From NCBI GenBank assembly GCA_021323655.1, contig JAJPKO010000065.1, positions 62,001 to 126,000 of the forward strand: a stretch of 64,000 bases of DNA, written 5' to 3'. This stretch comes from Acidobacteriaceae bacterium. GTDB lineage: Bacteria > Acidobacteriota > Terriglobia > Terriglobales > Acidobacteriaceae. The notes under the pieces are model-generated. The model was given only the letters and a program-made list of their open reading frames with translations. It was not told where the DNA came from and made no database searches. The position numbers and the translations under genes were made by a program. Shown here piece after piece: positions 24,908 to 36,203 of this stretch. Each line of letters starts with the position of its first letter. The stretch's first letter is position 1.

Positions 24908-26515
24908 TCAGGCGCGATGCTGACGCAAATCTCCGCCTGTCATCTGCTTCGGCTGTTCCAGGCCAAGCAGATTCAGCACCGTCGGCGAAATGTCCCGCAG
25001 CGATCCGCCCGGCCGCAACGAGTAGTTCTTCGCATCCTCGCTCACCAGAATGAAGGGCACCGGGTTCGTGGTGTGCGCCGTATGCGGCCCGCCTGTCACC
25101 GGATCCACCATCATCTCCGCGTTCCCATGGTCGGCGGTAATCAATAACGATCCGCCTCTCTGGCGGATGGCCTGATAGATGCGCCCAAGGCAGGCATCCA
25201 CAGTCTCGACACCCTTGATCGTCGGCTCCAGCCTGCCCGAATGCCCGACCATATCAGCATTCGCAAAATTCACCACGACCAGATCAAATGCAGTGTCCTC
25301 CACCGCCTTGATGACAGCGTCTGCAATACCCGCTGCACTCATCTCAGGAGCGAGATCATAGGTGGCCACTTTCTGTGACGGCACCAGGATCCGGTCTTCT
25401 CCTGGAAAGGGTGTCTCAATCCCGCCATTGAAGAAGTACGTCACATGCGCATATTTTTCCGTCTCCGCAACACGCAGATTGCGGAGGTTCGCCTGTGCCA
25501 GCATATTGGCCAGCAGGTTCTCCATGGACTCAGGCAAAATTACCAGCGGTAACGTAAAGAGCTTGTCATACTGTGTCATGCAGACGTAGTGCAGGCCCTT
25601 CGGGACCTCGCTGCGCGGGATCGTCTCATCCAGTTCCGCAGCGCTGACCAGTTCGCGTCCGCCTTCTTTTGTCAGGCCGCTGTTGCGCGCCAGCACCCGC
25701 GTAATCTGCCGCGCGCGATCTGCCCTGAAGTTAAACATGATGCAGACATCTTCATCCCGAATCACGCCATTCGGACGGCCATGTTCATCTGTAACCACAA
25801 AAGGCACAATAAACTCGTCCGTCACACCATTGTTGTAGGACTCTCTGATGCGGGCCACGGGGTCGTGATACGCGCCGCCTTCAGCCTGTCCTTTCACCAT
25901 CGCATCAAAGGCCTTCTTTTCGCGCTCCCACCGGCGGTCGCGGTCCATCGCATAGTAGCGGCCTGAAACGGATGCAATCTTGCCCACGCCATACTCGCGT
26001 ATCTTCTGCAGCAACGCCTCAAGATAACCAGCTCCACTCGTCGGCAGAGTATCGCGGCCATCCATAAATGCATGAACAAAGACGCGCCCTACGCCGTGTT
26101 TCTTGGCCGCGCGCAGCAGCGCATACAGGTGTTCCTGGTGTGAGTGTACGCCGCCATCGGAGACAAGCCCGAACAAATGCAGCTGCCGTCCGCCTTCGCG
26201 CGCGCGCTTCATCGCATCGGCTACAACAGGATGAGAGGCAAACTCGTCTTTCGCAATCAGGAGATCAATGCGGGTAATGTCCATCTGGACCACGCGCCCC
26301 GCGCCAATGTTCAAATGGCCGACCTCGCTGTTCCCCATCTGACCATCCGGCAGTCCCACGAAGTGGTCTGAGGCATGCAGCAGAGTGTTCGGGTACTCCG
26401 CAAGCAACCGGTCATACGTAGGCTTGCGCGCCAGCGCGATTGCATTGTTTTCGATTTGTGGGCGATAGCCCCATCCATCCAGAATCGTAAGGACCAGCGG
26501 CCTATTGCTCGACAA
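24908..26515 (-). CDS. gpmI: 2,3-bisphosphoglycerate-independent phosphoglycerate mutase
   Basis: 535 residues, slightly longer than the usual 510. Metal-binding LDGWG (12-16), catalytic Ser63 in [33 protein letters not shown], and the C-terminal metal motifs [12 protein letters not shown] and TADHGNAE. It interconverts 3- and 2-phosphoglycerate, needing two Mn ions. Upstream on the same strand come a DUF2059 gene and enolase, the next glycolytic step. Confidence 0.96.
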   Translation of the reverse strand: MSSNRPLVLTILDGWGYRPQIENNAIALARKPTYDRLLAEYPNTLLHASDHFVGLPDGQMGNSEVGHLNIGAGRVVQMDITRIDLLIAKDEFASHPVVADAMKRAREGGRQLHLFGLVSDGGVHSHQEHLYALLRAAKKHGVGRVFVHAFMDGRDTLPTSGAGYLEALLQKIREYGVGKIASVSGRYYAMDRDRRWEREKKAFDAMVKGQAEGGAYHDPVARIRESYNNGVTDEFIVPFVVTDEHGRPNGVIRDEDVCIMFNFRADRARQITRVLARNSGLTKEGGRELVSAAELDETIPRSEVPKGLHYVCMTQYDKLFTLPLVILPESMENLLANMLAQANLRNLRVAETEKYAHVTYFFNGGIETPFPGEDRILVPSQKVATYDLAPEMSAAGIADAVIKAVEDTAFDLVVVNFANADMVGHSGRLEPTIKGVETVDACLGRIYQAIRQRGGSLLITADHGNAEMMVDPVTGGPHTAHTTNPVPFILVSEDAKNYSLRPGGSLRDISPTVLNLLGLEQPKQMTGGDLRQHRA

Positions 26516-26554
26516 CTCTTTCTCCTGTCTAAGAATTAGTAATAATAGATAGAA

Positions 26555-26577
26555 GGAAGAGCCAGGCAGGCCCTTCC
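26555..26577 (-). terminator. Possible terminator after the DUF2059 gene
   Basis: GGAAGAGCC and GGCCCTTCC pair with one mismatch around AGGCA. On the minus strand the stem is followed by a T/A-rich run. It lies about 45 bases after the DUF2059 stop and before gpmI. Confidence 0.4.
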
Positions 26578-26622
26578 GGAATGCAATTCAGAACAACAAC
26601 TTCACTGCCTTTCAGCGCAAGC

Positions 26623-27228
26623 CTACTGCTTCGGCTGCGTGGACGGCTTCTGCGCTGGAGCATTCAGCGATGGTTTGCTCTGCTGGTGTTGCTCTGCATA
26701 CTTCTGCTGCGCTGCTTCAATCTCAGCCTTGTGTCTGGTGATTACGTCCCGGGCAGTGTCCTGCGCAATCTGTATTGCTGAGCGCTGCAGTTCAGAAATC
26801 ATATATGGTTCAGCTACCACCAGATGCTGACCCGCTGGGGTCTTATAGAACTCAATGATCTTCGCCGCATCTTCTGTCGAAATATACTTCGGATAAATCT
26901 CTCCGGCCTTCGCATTCAGATCAGCTGTCTGCAGGCTCTTGTCCAGATCATCAATCACGTCCTGCGGAATAAATGGAGGAAATGCGCTGCGGTAGTACTG
27001 CATGGCAGTAGCAACAATGTGCTTCTTCAGATCATCGGTCTTTGTGACCGCCTGCATTTCCTTGATCTGATCTGCGGTAATCGGGTGCGCGGGTGCTGGC
27101 AAGGGCGCGGCCTGCTGGGCTGCCTGTCCATTGCTGGAAGCAGGCGGTGTGGCCGGGGCGGAAGACTGCTGAGCAAGCGCAGCGGCAGAGAGCGCCGCCA
27201 CACAGACTGCTGTTGAGAAAATTCGCAT
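26623..27228 (-). CDS. Exported DUF2059-type protein
   Basis: 201 residues from the ATG at 27228, which has AGGAG 6 bases upstream and starts a signal peptide (RIFSTAVCVAALSAAALAQ). After a Pro/Ala/Gln-rich linker comes the DUF2059-like helical part: PFIPQDVIDDLDKSL, KYISTEDAAKIIEFYKTPAGQHLV. The C-terminus is again Gln/Pro/Lys-rich. Probably periplasmic; function unknown. It lies between eno (70 bases upstream) and gpmI. Confidence 0.8.
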   Translation of the reverse strand: MRIFSTAVCVAALSAAALAQQSSAPATPPASSNGQAAQQAAPLPAPAHPITADQIKEMQAVTKTDDLKKHIVATAMQYYRSAFPPFIPQDVIDDLDKSLQTADLNAKAGEIYPKYISTEDAAKIIEFYKTPAGQHLVVAEPYMISELQRSAIQIAQDTARDVITRHKAEIEAAQQKYAEQHQQSKPSLNAPAQKPSTQPKQ

Positions 27229-27298
27229 AAATTGCTCCTGTATCCAAAGAAAAGCAAAACGCGCGGAGTCATTGTCCGCGCGCTGCTCCATTCACTTG

Positions 27299-28756
<1,458 letters not shown>

Positions 28757-28785
28757 CTAACGTCTCAGCACAATGAAAACTGACA

Positions 28786-28821
28786 AAACAAAAGGGCTGC
28801 CATCCCCAACAATAGCGGCCC
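28786..28821 (-). terminator. Probable terminator of the TonB-type receptor gene
   Basis: On the minus strand GGGCCGC pairs with GCAGCCC (one mismatch) around a 14-base loop and is followed by TTTTGTTTTG. It lies 16 bases after the receptor stop. Confidence 0.55.
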
Positions 28822-28836
28822 TGTGAACAGGAAAAA

Positions 28837-31764
28837 TCAGAAGTTAAACGAGGCCTGAAGTGTGAAGCTGCGATTGCCCGGTGTCCGCGGCCCGAAGAAC
28901 CCACCAGCCAGTGACTGCGACTTGCCAAAGAAGGGCGAGAGTAGCGTTCCGTTCGGTGTTCCCAGATTCTCGTGGTTCAGGATGTTGGTTCCGAACGCCG
29001 ACAGCGTAAGGCTGTACTTGCGCGAAACCGTCTGGTCCAGACGCCCCGGTCCACCCTGATTACCGCTCAACCCCATAAAGCCACCGTGTCCGTGTCCGCC
29101 GCCCAGTCCGTGCGGGCCTCCACCGCCAGCACCGCCACCTTCCACGCGTGGACCAATGCCAATCACCTTGCTCACGCGCATATTCATGCTGACGTTCTGC
29201 GGCCCCATTCCATATCCATAGGGAATAATTCTTTCGTTTGTGCCCGCTGGATTCGTGTTCAAGCAAGGCATTCCATGAATGCCATAATTCGCGGGATTGA
29301 TCGCTCCGGCCTCAGAGCAGCTTGCCGCAAAAGTAGGACGCGCATTGAATTGGTTGTTGGAGACCAGATCGTTGCCAATCGTAATGTCATACGGCGTCCC
29401 CGAATTGTAGGCCACCATCGGCGAAAGCGAAATCGCCCACGGTGCATTGATATTTCCCAGGACCACAAACCGCTGGTGAATATCAAAACCCATGCGCCCA
29501 TAATCCAGCTTAAGATCATGCGAATTCAAAGGCATCGAATTCACGCCGCCTGTATTGCCCAGCGCATTGTTATACATATAGAAGCCGAAGAGACTGAAGC
29601 GGCGGAGGCGCGCGCTGCCGCTGGCCAATATCTGACTCTGGCGGTAAAAACCATTCGATTGGTACGTGTAAAGATTCAGGGCAGGCGCCGGAAGTCCACC
29701 CGCAGGAACATCCGCATAGGTGCCATTTGACCCATCCCAGAAAGGCGCATTGATGTTGTTCGTCAGATACTGGTGAATGCCCTGGCTATAGAGATACGTG
29801 ACATTCATCGTTGCCGCCTTGCTCAGCTGCCGGTCTATGCCAATCGCTGCCTGCATGTCGAGCGAGGCATGGAATCGCGGGTCTGTCTGGTAATACGTGG
29901 GCGCAGTGTCACCTGTACCTTCACCGGAATTCTTAAAGGTCTGGATCAGGATTTGTTGCGCCGGATGGTACTGGTTATAACGAATCGTAAAGATCGGGAA
30001 GGGCGTGCTCCCTCCACCCCCAAAAGTGTTTGCCACGCCCCAGCGCTGGTAGAACCAGCCATACCCGGCACGCAGGACCGTCTTGGCGGGCTTGCCATTT
30101 CCGCCATCGAGCGCATAAGCAAACGAGAATCGCGGCGCCCAGTCATTGATGTCGTGAATATAGTTCTGCGCCTCCCAGCGAAGTCCATAGCTGAACGTGA
30201 AGCGCGGACTCACCTTCCAGTCGTCCTGGTAAAAGAGCGAAGCATCAAAAAGCGTCGCGCGTGCCGTGTACTGGCCGTCATTGACGACCGTGACCTGATA
30301 CTTCTGCGGACTGTGGTTCAGATAATCCGACAGCGACTGATACGTATACAGGCCATTCGTTCCGGCATCGCTGAAGTTGGCATCGCGGGTGGCACGCAGC
30401 CTCGCGCCAAAGTTCAGCGAATGGCTCCCCGCCGCGGCCGTAAAGTAGTCCTGCAATTCAAAGTAGTCCTGATTGTCACGAACAGCTCCGCTGTTGCTGC
30501 CTCCCGTCGTGAAAGCACCCTGCACGGAAACAGTGGGGGCGGTCGAAAGCGGCGTCTGCGAGGAACGGCTGCGGGTATATTCAAACCGCATATCGTTCAC
30601 GACCTTCGAACTCATCACCCAGCTGTTGCTCAGCTGGAATTCATTCTCAATACTGTGCGTGTTATAGCCGGTAGAAGGCAGGCTCGTTTTCCCAATTCCG
30701 GAGTTCGTATTCTGGCCGCGATTAAAGCTGTAACGCAGCGTCAGTGTGTCCGCCTGCCCAAGCTGCACATCAAGGCGCGGGCTTATGTCAATGCGAGTAC
30801 TCGGATTACCGATCGTTTCATTCAGATACACCGGATTGTTCGGGTCCGTCGTGCGCACCGGATCAACCGCATCTATGATGCTCACGTTCTGGTTGTTGCG
30901 CGCAAATACGCTCAAAAAGGCTGAAGCGTTCTTTGACAGCGGCCCGCTGACGTTTCCGTGCACAAAGTACGAATAATAAGGAGGCATCTTGATGGGCGGA
31001 AGGTTTGTTCCGCTGCTCCGCCGGTTTGAGTTCAGAATCGGGTTTGAAGAGTTAAACGCCGAGTCATTTCCAAACACATTTACGCTGCCATGGAATTTGT
31101 CAGTACCCGGCTTCGTAAAGATTTCAATGCGCCCATATCCCAACCGATCGTACTGCGCCGAGAACGGGTTCTGATTGACGCGGATTTCGCGAATCGCAGA
31201 CTTGGGCGGCAACTGGCCACCGGTAAATCCGTCAATGTAAATCTGGCCGCCATTGGGTCCGGCAGATGGCCCAGCCAGCGCTTGGAGCTCACTCTGCAAT
31301 TCGTCTGGATCATCGGACAGCGTGTCCAGGTCCTTGCCTTTAATCACAATGGCATTGGCATTGTTCTCCGGATTTGTATCAACCGTCGTGGTCTCTGCCT
31401 GCACCTGCACCTGCTGCTGTTCCACCTGTATCTGCAGAGAAATGTCATATTGCTTCGACTGCCCTGCAGCCAGAGTGACCGCCTTGGACTGCGAAGGCGC
31501 AAAGCCCTGCGCCGTCACAATAACAATGTATGTTCCGGCATCAAGATTATTGACGTGGTAAGCGCCCGTCCCGCTGGAAGTCACCGTTGCGACCGTATGT
31601 CCATCAGGCGTGGTCAGGCTGACCGCTGCGCCGGGAATCACAGCTCCGGACGGGTCCGTCACCTGGCCATGCAGCGAGCCTTTTGCGGACTGCGCGTGCG
31701 CGCCGGCGATCAGCCACAAACCCAAAAGGGCAGAAAAGCAGGATAGCAGAACTCTCCGTTTCAC
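28837..31764 (-). CDS. TonB-dependent-receptor-like outer-membrane protein with carboxypeptidase-regulatory domain
   Basis: 975 residues. Signal peptide (LLSCFSALLGLWLIAGAHAQ), a carboxypeptidase-regulatory-like Ig domain (about 30-110, LHGQVTDPSGAVIPGA), a plug-like domain (about 130-250, with IYIDGFTGGQLPPKSAIREIRVNQNPFSAQYD), and a large barrel ending in an aromatic F. Near the C-terminus is a Gly/His-rich insert (GGGHGHGGF). This is the Oar/acidobacterial receptor type; the substrate, possibly a plant sugar or peptide, cannot be told. The exported protein upstream is on the same strand 75 bases away. Confidence 0.9.
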   Translation of the reverse strand: MKRRVLLSCFSALLGLWLIAGAHAQSAKGSLHGQVTDPSGAVIPGAAVSLTTPDGHTVATVTSSGTGAYHVNNLDAGTYIVIVTAQGFAPSQSKAVTLAAGQSKQYDISLQIQVEQQQVQVQAETTTVDTNPENNANAIVIKGKDLDTLSDDPDELQSELQALAGPSAGPNGGQIYIDGFTGGQLPPKSAIREIRVNQNPFSAQYDRLGYGRIEIFTKPGTDKFHGSVNVFGNDSAFNSSNPILNSNRRSSGTNLPPIKMPPYYSYFVHGNVSGPLSKNASAFLSVFARNNQNVSIIDAVDPVRTTDPNNPVYLNETIGNPSTRIDISPRLDVQLGQADTLTLRYSFNRGQNTNSGIGKTSLPSTGYNTHSIENEFQLSNSWVMSSKVVNDMRFEYTRSRSSQTPLSTAPTVSVQGAFTTGGSNSGAVRDNQDYFELQDYFTAAAGSHSLNFGARLRATRDANFSDAGTNGLYTYQSLSDYLNHSPQKYQVTVVNDGQYTARATLFDASLFYQDDWKVSPRFTFSYGLRWEAQNYIHDINDWAPRFSFAYALDGGNGKPAKTVLRAGYGWFYQRWGVANTFGGGGSTPFPIFTIRYNQYHPAQQILIQTFKNSGEGTGDTAPTYYQTDPRFHASLDMQAAIGIDRQLSKAATMNVTYLYSQGIHQYLTNNINAPFWDGSNGTYADVPAGGLPAPALNLYTYQSNGFYRQSQILASGSARLRRFSLFGFYMYNNALGNTGGVNSMPLNSHDLKLDYGRMGFDIHQRFVVLGNINAPWAISLSPMVAYNSGTPYDITIGNDLVSNNQFNARPTFAASCSEAGAINPANYGIHGMPCLNTNPAGTNERIIPYGYGMGPQNVSMNMRVSKVIGIGPRVEGGGAGGGGPHGLGGGHGHGGFMGLSGNQGGPGRLDQTVSRKYSLTLSAFGTNILNHENLGTPNGTLLSPFFGKSQSLAGGFFGPRTPGNRSFTLQASFNF

Positions 31765-31838
31765 AAAGTCTCCAAAGATTCAATGTCAGTCGTGCAATGT
31801 GGTCTTTTGTATGAACACCAGGGCCTTTGCCCAAACTT

Positions 31839-32975
31839 TTACTGCGGCTGGCCAGCGGCCGCCGCATCGCCTCCACCACCGAGGCTCCAGGAAGAAGAGA
31901 AAAGGCTCTGGCTTTCTTTTGTGGAAGCCTGAAGCATGGATTCAACTCCGGCAAGCAACGTGATCGCCGTCGCGCTTTCCGGCGAGCCTTCCGTCGCGAC
32001 AATCATCACTGCATCGCCTTTGTGCAGGTCTCTCACCTGGATGGAAGGAGCATGCTGCAATACCTGCTGAAGATCGCCGCTGTGCTGCCCCTCTGGTGTA
32101 CCCGGTGCCTGTCCATTCATCGGTACAGGCCCGCCAGCCGTGTGTTGCGGAGCACCACTGCCTTGCAGCGCTCCGCCCTTCAGCCGCGCAGCAATCATCT
32201 GCGCCATCTGCGGATCAAGCCTGTGCAGTTGTGAGTCTCCCGTAAAGTGGATCTCAATCGGCTTCTTTGTGGCCAGGTCCGTTACAGTAATGGACTGCGT
32301 TCCTGCATTTACACTTACAACCTTTGCAGCAATATTGCGGAAGGAACCGACAACAATCTCGTCCGCATTCAGTTCGTTTCCATCCCCGCTACGCTCGCCG
32401 CGTGCACGCAACTGGTCTCCCGCCTTGATCTGGTCAAGCGTCGAAACCCTGGCATTGTCAAATTTCACCGAGTCCTGCGCATAGCGCCGCACCACGGTCT
32501 TCGGTGACGCATGAATCGTAAGGGTGCGCGCTCCAGAAGCAACCACAATCGCGCCTGCTGTGGAATCAACCGATTTCACAATACCGCCCACCCCATGCTG
32601 CCACTGCTCGCGCTCCTGCTCCTGCTTCTGCGCAATATCGCTCTTCTTCATCGCGATGATCGTCTGCGCTGTATAAGCATTGGCCGAAGTTTCCGGAGTG
32701 GCCCTTACCAGCACGCGGTCTCCCACCGCCAGGTCATGAACATGGATGCGCGTCGCACTGCTCAAATCCCTCTGTCCCGGCTCTGCCTGCAAAATCCGCG
32801 TCGCATCGCTGACACTCACCGTAGACACCACACCGGCATCCGACTTGAGCGTGACCGTGTCTCCGCTCACTGAGGTGACCGTGCCAAGCAGGCGCGCCCC
32901 CGCAGGGGCCTGGGCATACACTGCCGCCGTGGATGCTGAAACCAGAACCACGAGTGCTGTACGTGCAAGTCGCAT
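31839..32975 (-). CDS. Exported protein with repeated DUF5666-like beta domains
   Basis: 378 residues from the ATG at 32975, which opens a signal peptide (RLARTALVVLVSASTAAVYA); a TTG at 33008 would add 11 residues. At least three similar beta units can be read, each with a GxVxSVxxxTxTV pattern followed by IxxGDxLRxRG: around residues 30-100, 130-200 and 215-330. This resembles DUF5666-type OB-like repeats. The C-terminus is Gly/Ala-rich. Probably periplasmic or surface; function unknown. Likely cotranscribed with the receptor downstream. Confidence 0.75.
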   Translation of the reverse strand: MRLARTALVVLVSASTAAVYAQAPAGARLLGTVTSVSGDTVTLKSDAGVVSTVSVSDATRILQAEPGQRDLSSATRIHVHDLAVGDRVLVRATPETSANAYTAQTIIAMKKSDIAQKQEQEREQWQHGVGGIVKSVDSTAGAIVVASGARTLTIHASPKTVVRRYAQDSVKFDNARVSTLDQIKAGDQLRARGERSGDGNELNADEIVVGSFRNIAAKVVSVNAGTQSITVTDLATKKPIEIHFTGDSQLHRLDPQMAQMIAARLKGGALQGSGAPQHTAGGPVPMNGQAPGTPEGQHSGDLQQVLQHAPSIQVRDLHKGDAVMIVATEGSPESATAITLLAGVESMLQASTKESQSLFSSSWSLGGGGDAAAAGQPQ

Positions 32976-33152
32976 GAAGTCTTTCCATGAGTTGAGCAAA
33001 CGCTGCAACTGCTACATTGGGTAAGACGAATAGCTCGCTTTAAAGTCTCAGGGAAAGTACATCCCCCACTGCCTTAAGCTTTTCTTTAAGTAGAACTACC
33101 TCCAGCGCCCTCATCCGTTTATCATCAGCAAAGGATCGTACCCGGAACCCAG

Positions 33153-34442
33153 ATGGCCATCACAAACGTAAACAAATCCTCTGTCAGCACATTAGCGTCC
33201 CCAGGCGGCACCAATAAAAGCGCCATGGCGATGGTCACCACCCTCTTCTTTGTCTGGGGTTTCCTCACCTCGCTCAATGACATTCTTATCCCCCACCTCA
33301 AATCCATCTTTTCGCTGAATTATGCCGAGGCCATGCTGGTGCAGTTTGCCTTCTTCTGCTCCTATGCCGCTTTCGGTATCCCTTCAGGAAAAGTGGTAGA
33401 GTGGATCGGCTATCAACGCACCATGGTTGCAGGCCTGTTCACCATGTGCGCCGGAGCGCTGCTGTTTATTCCTGCCGCCAGCGCGCCTTCCTTTGCGTTG
33501 TTTCTCACTGCGCTCATCATCCTGGCAGCCGGAATCACAGCCCTGCAGGTGGCCGCCAATCCTTATGTTTCGGTACTGGGTCCCTCGGAAACCGCCTCCA
33601 GCCGCCTGAACCTTACACAGGCATTCAACTCTCTGGGCACGGTTATCGGTCCGCTGCTCGGCGGATGGCTGATCCTGCGCGGCGCGAAAGTTCTGGACAC
33701 AAGCAAGCTATCCCCGCAGGCGCTGCATGCCTATCGCGTGCATGAGGCGGCCACCGTCAAGTTTCCCTATTTCGCTATCGCGTTGGCGCTCGTTGCTCTG
33801 GGCCTTGCCATCGCGCTTTACAAATTTCCACGCATCGACACTACCAAAGACTACCGCCCCATCGGTGAGAAGAAAGACAGCATCTGGCGCCATCGCCATG
33901 TCGTCCTGGGGGCAGTCGCTATTTTCGTCTATGTCGGCGCGGAAGTCTCCATCGGCAGCTTCCTCATCAACTACTTCAACCAGCCTGAGATCGGCGGCCT
34001 CTCAGCGCTTGCCGCCTCTGCGCTCGTGCCCTTTTATTGGGGAGGCGCCATGGTAGGCCGCTTCATCGGCTCCGCCATTCTGCAGAAGGTCCAGACCGGC
34101 AAACTCCTCGGCCTGTGCGCCATCGTGGCTACCCTGCTCGTCCTTCTGTCCATGATGACCTTCGGTCACATGGCCATCTGGACCATCCTGCTCGTCGGAC
34201 TCTTCAACTCCATCATGTTTCCCAGCATCTTCACTCTGGGCATCGCGGAAATGGGCCCACTCACCGGCGAGGCCTCCGGCCTGCTCGTCACCGCAATCGT
34301 GGGCGGTGCGCTCATCCCGGAAATCCAGGGCATGCTCGCCGATCGCATCGGCATTCACCACGCCTTCGTCCTTCCGGTGCTCTGCTATATCTTCATTGCC
34401 TATTATGGATTCAAAGGCTCGAAGGTCATTCTTCCCGAATAG
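33153..34442 (+). CDS. FucP-type sugar:proton symporter (MFS)
   Basis: 429 residues with about 12 membrane helices. TLFFVWGFLTSLNDILIPHLKSIF is the FucP-family opening (Asn-Asp in helix 1), and GITALQVAANPYVSVLGP with RLNLTQAFNSLGTVIGPLLGG is the typical mid-region. Family members import L-fucose, glucose/galactose or N-acetylglucosamine; this exact sugar is not determinable. The L-rhamnose locus 20 kb away has no importer of its own, so this is a candidate. Its stop abuts the convergent acyltransferase stop with no spacer. Confidence 0.88.
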   Translation: MAITNVNKSSVSTLASPGGTNKSAMAMVTTLFFVWGFLTSLNDILIPHLKSIFSLNYAEAMLVQFAFFCSYAAFGIPSGKVVEWIGYQRTMVAGLFTMCAGALLFIPAASAPSFALFLTALIILAAGITALQVAANPYVSVLGPSETASSRLNLTQAFNSLGTVIGPLLGGWLILRGAKVLDTSKLSPQALHAYRVHEAATVKFPYFAIALALVALGLAIALYKFPRIDTTKDYRPIGEKKDSIWRHRHVVLGAVAIFVYVGAEVSIGSFLINYFNQPEIGGLSALAASALVPFYWGGAMVGRFIGSAILQKVQTGKLLGLCAIVATLLVLLSMMTFGHMAIWTILLVGLFNSIMFPSIFTLGIAEMGPLTGEASGLLVTAIVGGALIPEIQGMLADRIGIHHAFVLPVLCYIFIAYYGFKGSKVILPE

Positions 34443-35294
34443 CTACTCGCAGTGCTCCCCCGTCGAGGGCGGACGCTTATAAGTTTCGCGGTCGGTAAAG
34501 AGCTTTGCCTCATCTTTAGTCCGAATACGCTTCGCCGGAACGCCGCCAACAATACTATGCGGGGCCACGTCCCGCGTGGCCACGCCCATGGCCCCCAGTA
34601 TGGAGTCCTCGCCTATATTCACTCCGGCCATCACAGATGAGTGATAGGTAATTCGGGCATAAGGCCCGACTTCCGTCCGGCGGTTCTCCACAATCATCGG
34701 ATCTCTCGGATCATGCACATGCGAATACACGGATGCATAGTCTGAGATGGATGTTCCTTTGCGAATAATCAGTTCGCCGCGGTCATCCAGCATCACACAT
34801 TTGTGAATGACGCAGTCATCTTCAATCGTAAGGTTGTACCCATAGCTGAACTCGACGCCGTGAAAGATCTTCACATTCTTCCCAATGTGTTTGAAGATGT
34901 GTTTCCCCAGCATCGCCCGGAAGCGGAACCCCAGCCAATGGTTCAGTGCCACTGGTGAGCGGTCAAACATCTGCCAGAAATAAATAAGCGGCTTGATACA
35001 CGCATACTTCTTCTCGTCTATATCGCCGTAATACTCCGGCTCCAGCGTGATATTCGCCGAATCCAGTGAAAGCTGAAGCACATTGAACGGAAGTTCGGTC
35101 GTAAGAGTAAAGTTCAGCCTTCCGCCTCTGGGGCGCCCCAGAAAAAGCTGATGCAGATTGTCATAGACCAACTCCGCGCGAAGCTCTGGCCTGCGATGCT
35201 TCGTAAATTCTTCATCCAGATAGTTGATCCATCGCAGAAACACCTCTTCCGCTTCACGCGAAGGCCGCAGATTGCGATATTCATAACGAGGCAT
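34443..35294 (-). CDS. Left-handed beta-helix acyltransferase
   Basis: 283 residues. An N-terminal helical part of about 140 residues (WINYLDEEFTKHRR) has no parallel in ordinary CysE/LacA. The C-terminal hexapeptide-repeat domain (about 145-265) has ILGAMGVATRDVAPHSIVGGVPAKRIR, the typical end of sugar O-acetyltransferases. The likely catalytic His lies in SVYSHVHDPRDP. Acceptor unknown; a cell-surface sugar is possible. Coded back-to-back against the FucP-type gene. Confidence 0.82.
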   Translation of the reverse strand: MPRYEYRNLRPSREAEEVFLRWINYLDEEFTKHRRPELRAELVYDNLHQLFLGRPRGGRLNFTLTTELPFNVLQLSLDSANITLEPEYYGDIDEKKYACIKPLIYFWQMFDRSPVALNHWLGFRFRAMLGKHIFKHIGKNVKIFHGVEFSYGYNLTIEDDCVIHKCVMLDDRGELIIRKGTSISDYASVYSHVHDPRDPMIVENRRTEVGPYARITYHSSVMAGVNIGEDSILGAMGVATRDVAPHSIVGGVPAKRIRTKDEAKLFTDRETYKRPPSTGEHCE

Positions 35295-35414
35295 AGATTT
35301 TCATCGTCCTAAATCTTCAGATGTGCCACAGGACTTCACCGCCACATCTCACTGAATCCGGGCGCTCCACGTCTCTTCGAGATGTGGGCAGGCACGCCAG
35401 TGGTCCGGAACCTC

Positions 35415-36143
35415 TCACTGGATCGCAAACACCGCATACACCGTCGCAGATTCCTCAATCTGACGCGGATTGATCGCCAGAGGAGCCACTCTGTCCGCTG
35501 CGCCAAACGACTGCGCCTTCATGGCTACCATCGGCAGCGGACGTACCGGACCTTCCGGCGCCTGGTTACTTGCGTAAACCAGGCCCCACAGCTTCACATT
35601 CAGTCCGTCGGCCATTTGCTGCGCAAGGACCTGCGCTTTTTTAAGAGCATTGGCAGCGGCTTTGGCCTGAAGACCATTCATGTCCTGGTACTGCCAGTCA
35701 ATCTGACCGCTCTGGTTTGCTCCAGCCTCCACAGCAGCATGCAGCACCTTCGCCGCATCATCGGGTTTCGTCTTCACCGTCCACGATTGGTTCAGTACAA
35801 ACTGTTTCTGGGCGCGCTGCATCTCCGATTCTTTCGGATCGTGATAGTTATTTGGCGTGATGCTCTGGTTCTCGCTTTCAATGGACTTCTCCGGCACACC
35901 CGCCTTTTTCAACGCATCCATAATGGCATTCGATACTTTCGACCCGTTCGCATACGTTGACTGCTCATCCGCTCCGAAGACCTGAAACCCGACATGCACC
36001 ACAGCCAGGTCCGCATCCGTCACTGCCTTGTCGCTGGCCGTAACAGCAATGGTTCGGTTGTCCTTGTCTACCTTGATGGTCTGTGCATTCGTCCAAGTTG
36101 GTGTGGCCAGAGCCAGTGCACAAAAAAACGCCCATTTCTTCAT
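35415..36143 (-). CDS. SIMPL domain protein (DUF541)
   Basis: 242 residues from the ATG at 36143, 10 bases after AGGAGG; the ATG at 36152 is too close to the ribosome site. Signal peptide KKWAFFCALALATPTWTNAQ. The SIMPL pattern is clear: DLAVVHVGFQVFG, VSNAIMDALKKAGVPEKSIESENQSI, ANALKKAQVLAQQMADGLNVKLWGLVYAS. Family proteins are periplasmic and often assemble as rings; the role is unknown. Followed by trpD upstream on the same strand without clear coupling. Confidence 0.88.
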   Translation of the reverse strand: MKKWAFFCALALATPTWTNAQTIKVDKDNRTIAVTASDKAVTDADLAVVHVGFQVFGADEQSTYANGSKVSNAIMDALKKAGVPEKSIESENQSITPNNYHDPKESEMQRAQKQFVLNQSWTVKTKPDDAAKVLHAAVEAGANQSGQIDWQYQDMNGLQAKAAANALKKAQVLAQQMADGLNVKLWGLVYASNQAPEGPVRPLPMVAMKAQSFGAADRVAPLAINPRQIEESATVYAVFAIQ

Positions 36144-36203
36144 GCGTGCCATTCCTCCTGTGCTTCAATAACAGCACTCGCAAGTATAAATTGCAGCCAG
36201 TAC

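Noticed and set aside
29773-30924. 383-residue plus-strand frame
   Set aside because: Antisense to the TonB-type receptor; the Arg/Ile-rich composition is typical of a shadow frame.
33070-33090. CTTAA-N8-TTAAG repeat upstream of the FucP-type gene
   Set aside because: Five-base AT-rich arms are expected by chance, and it does not match the rhamnose operator.
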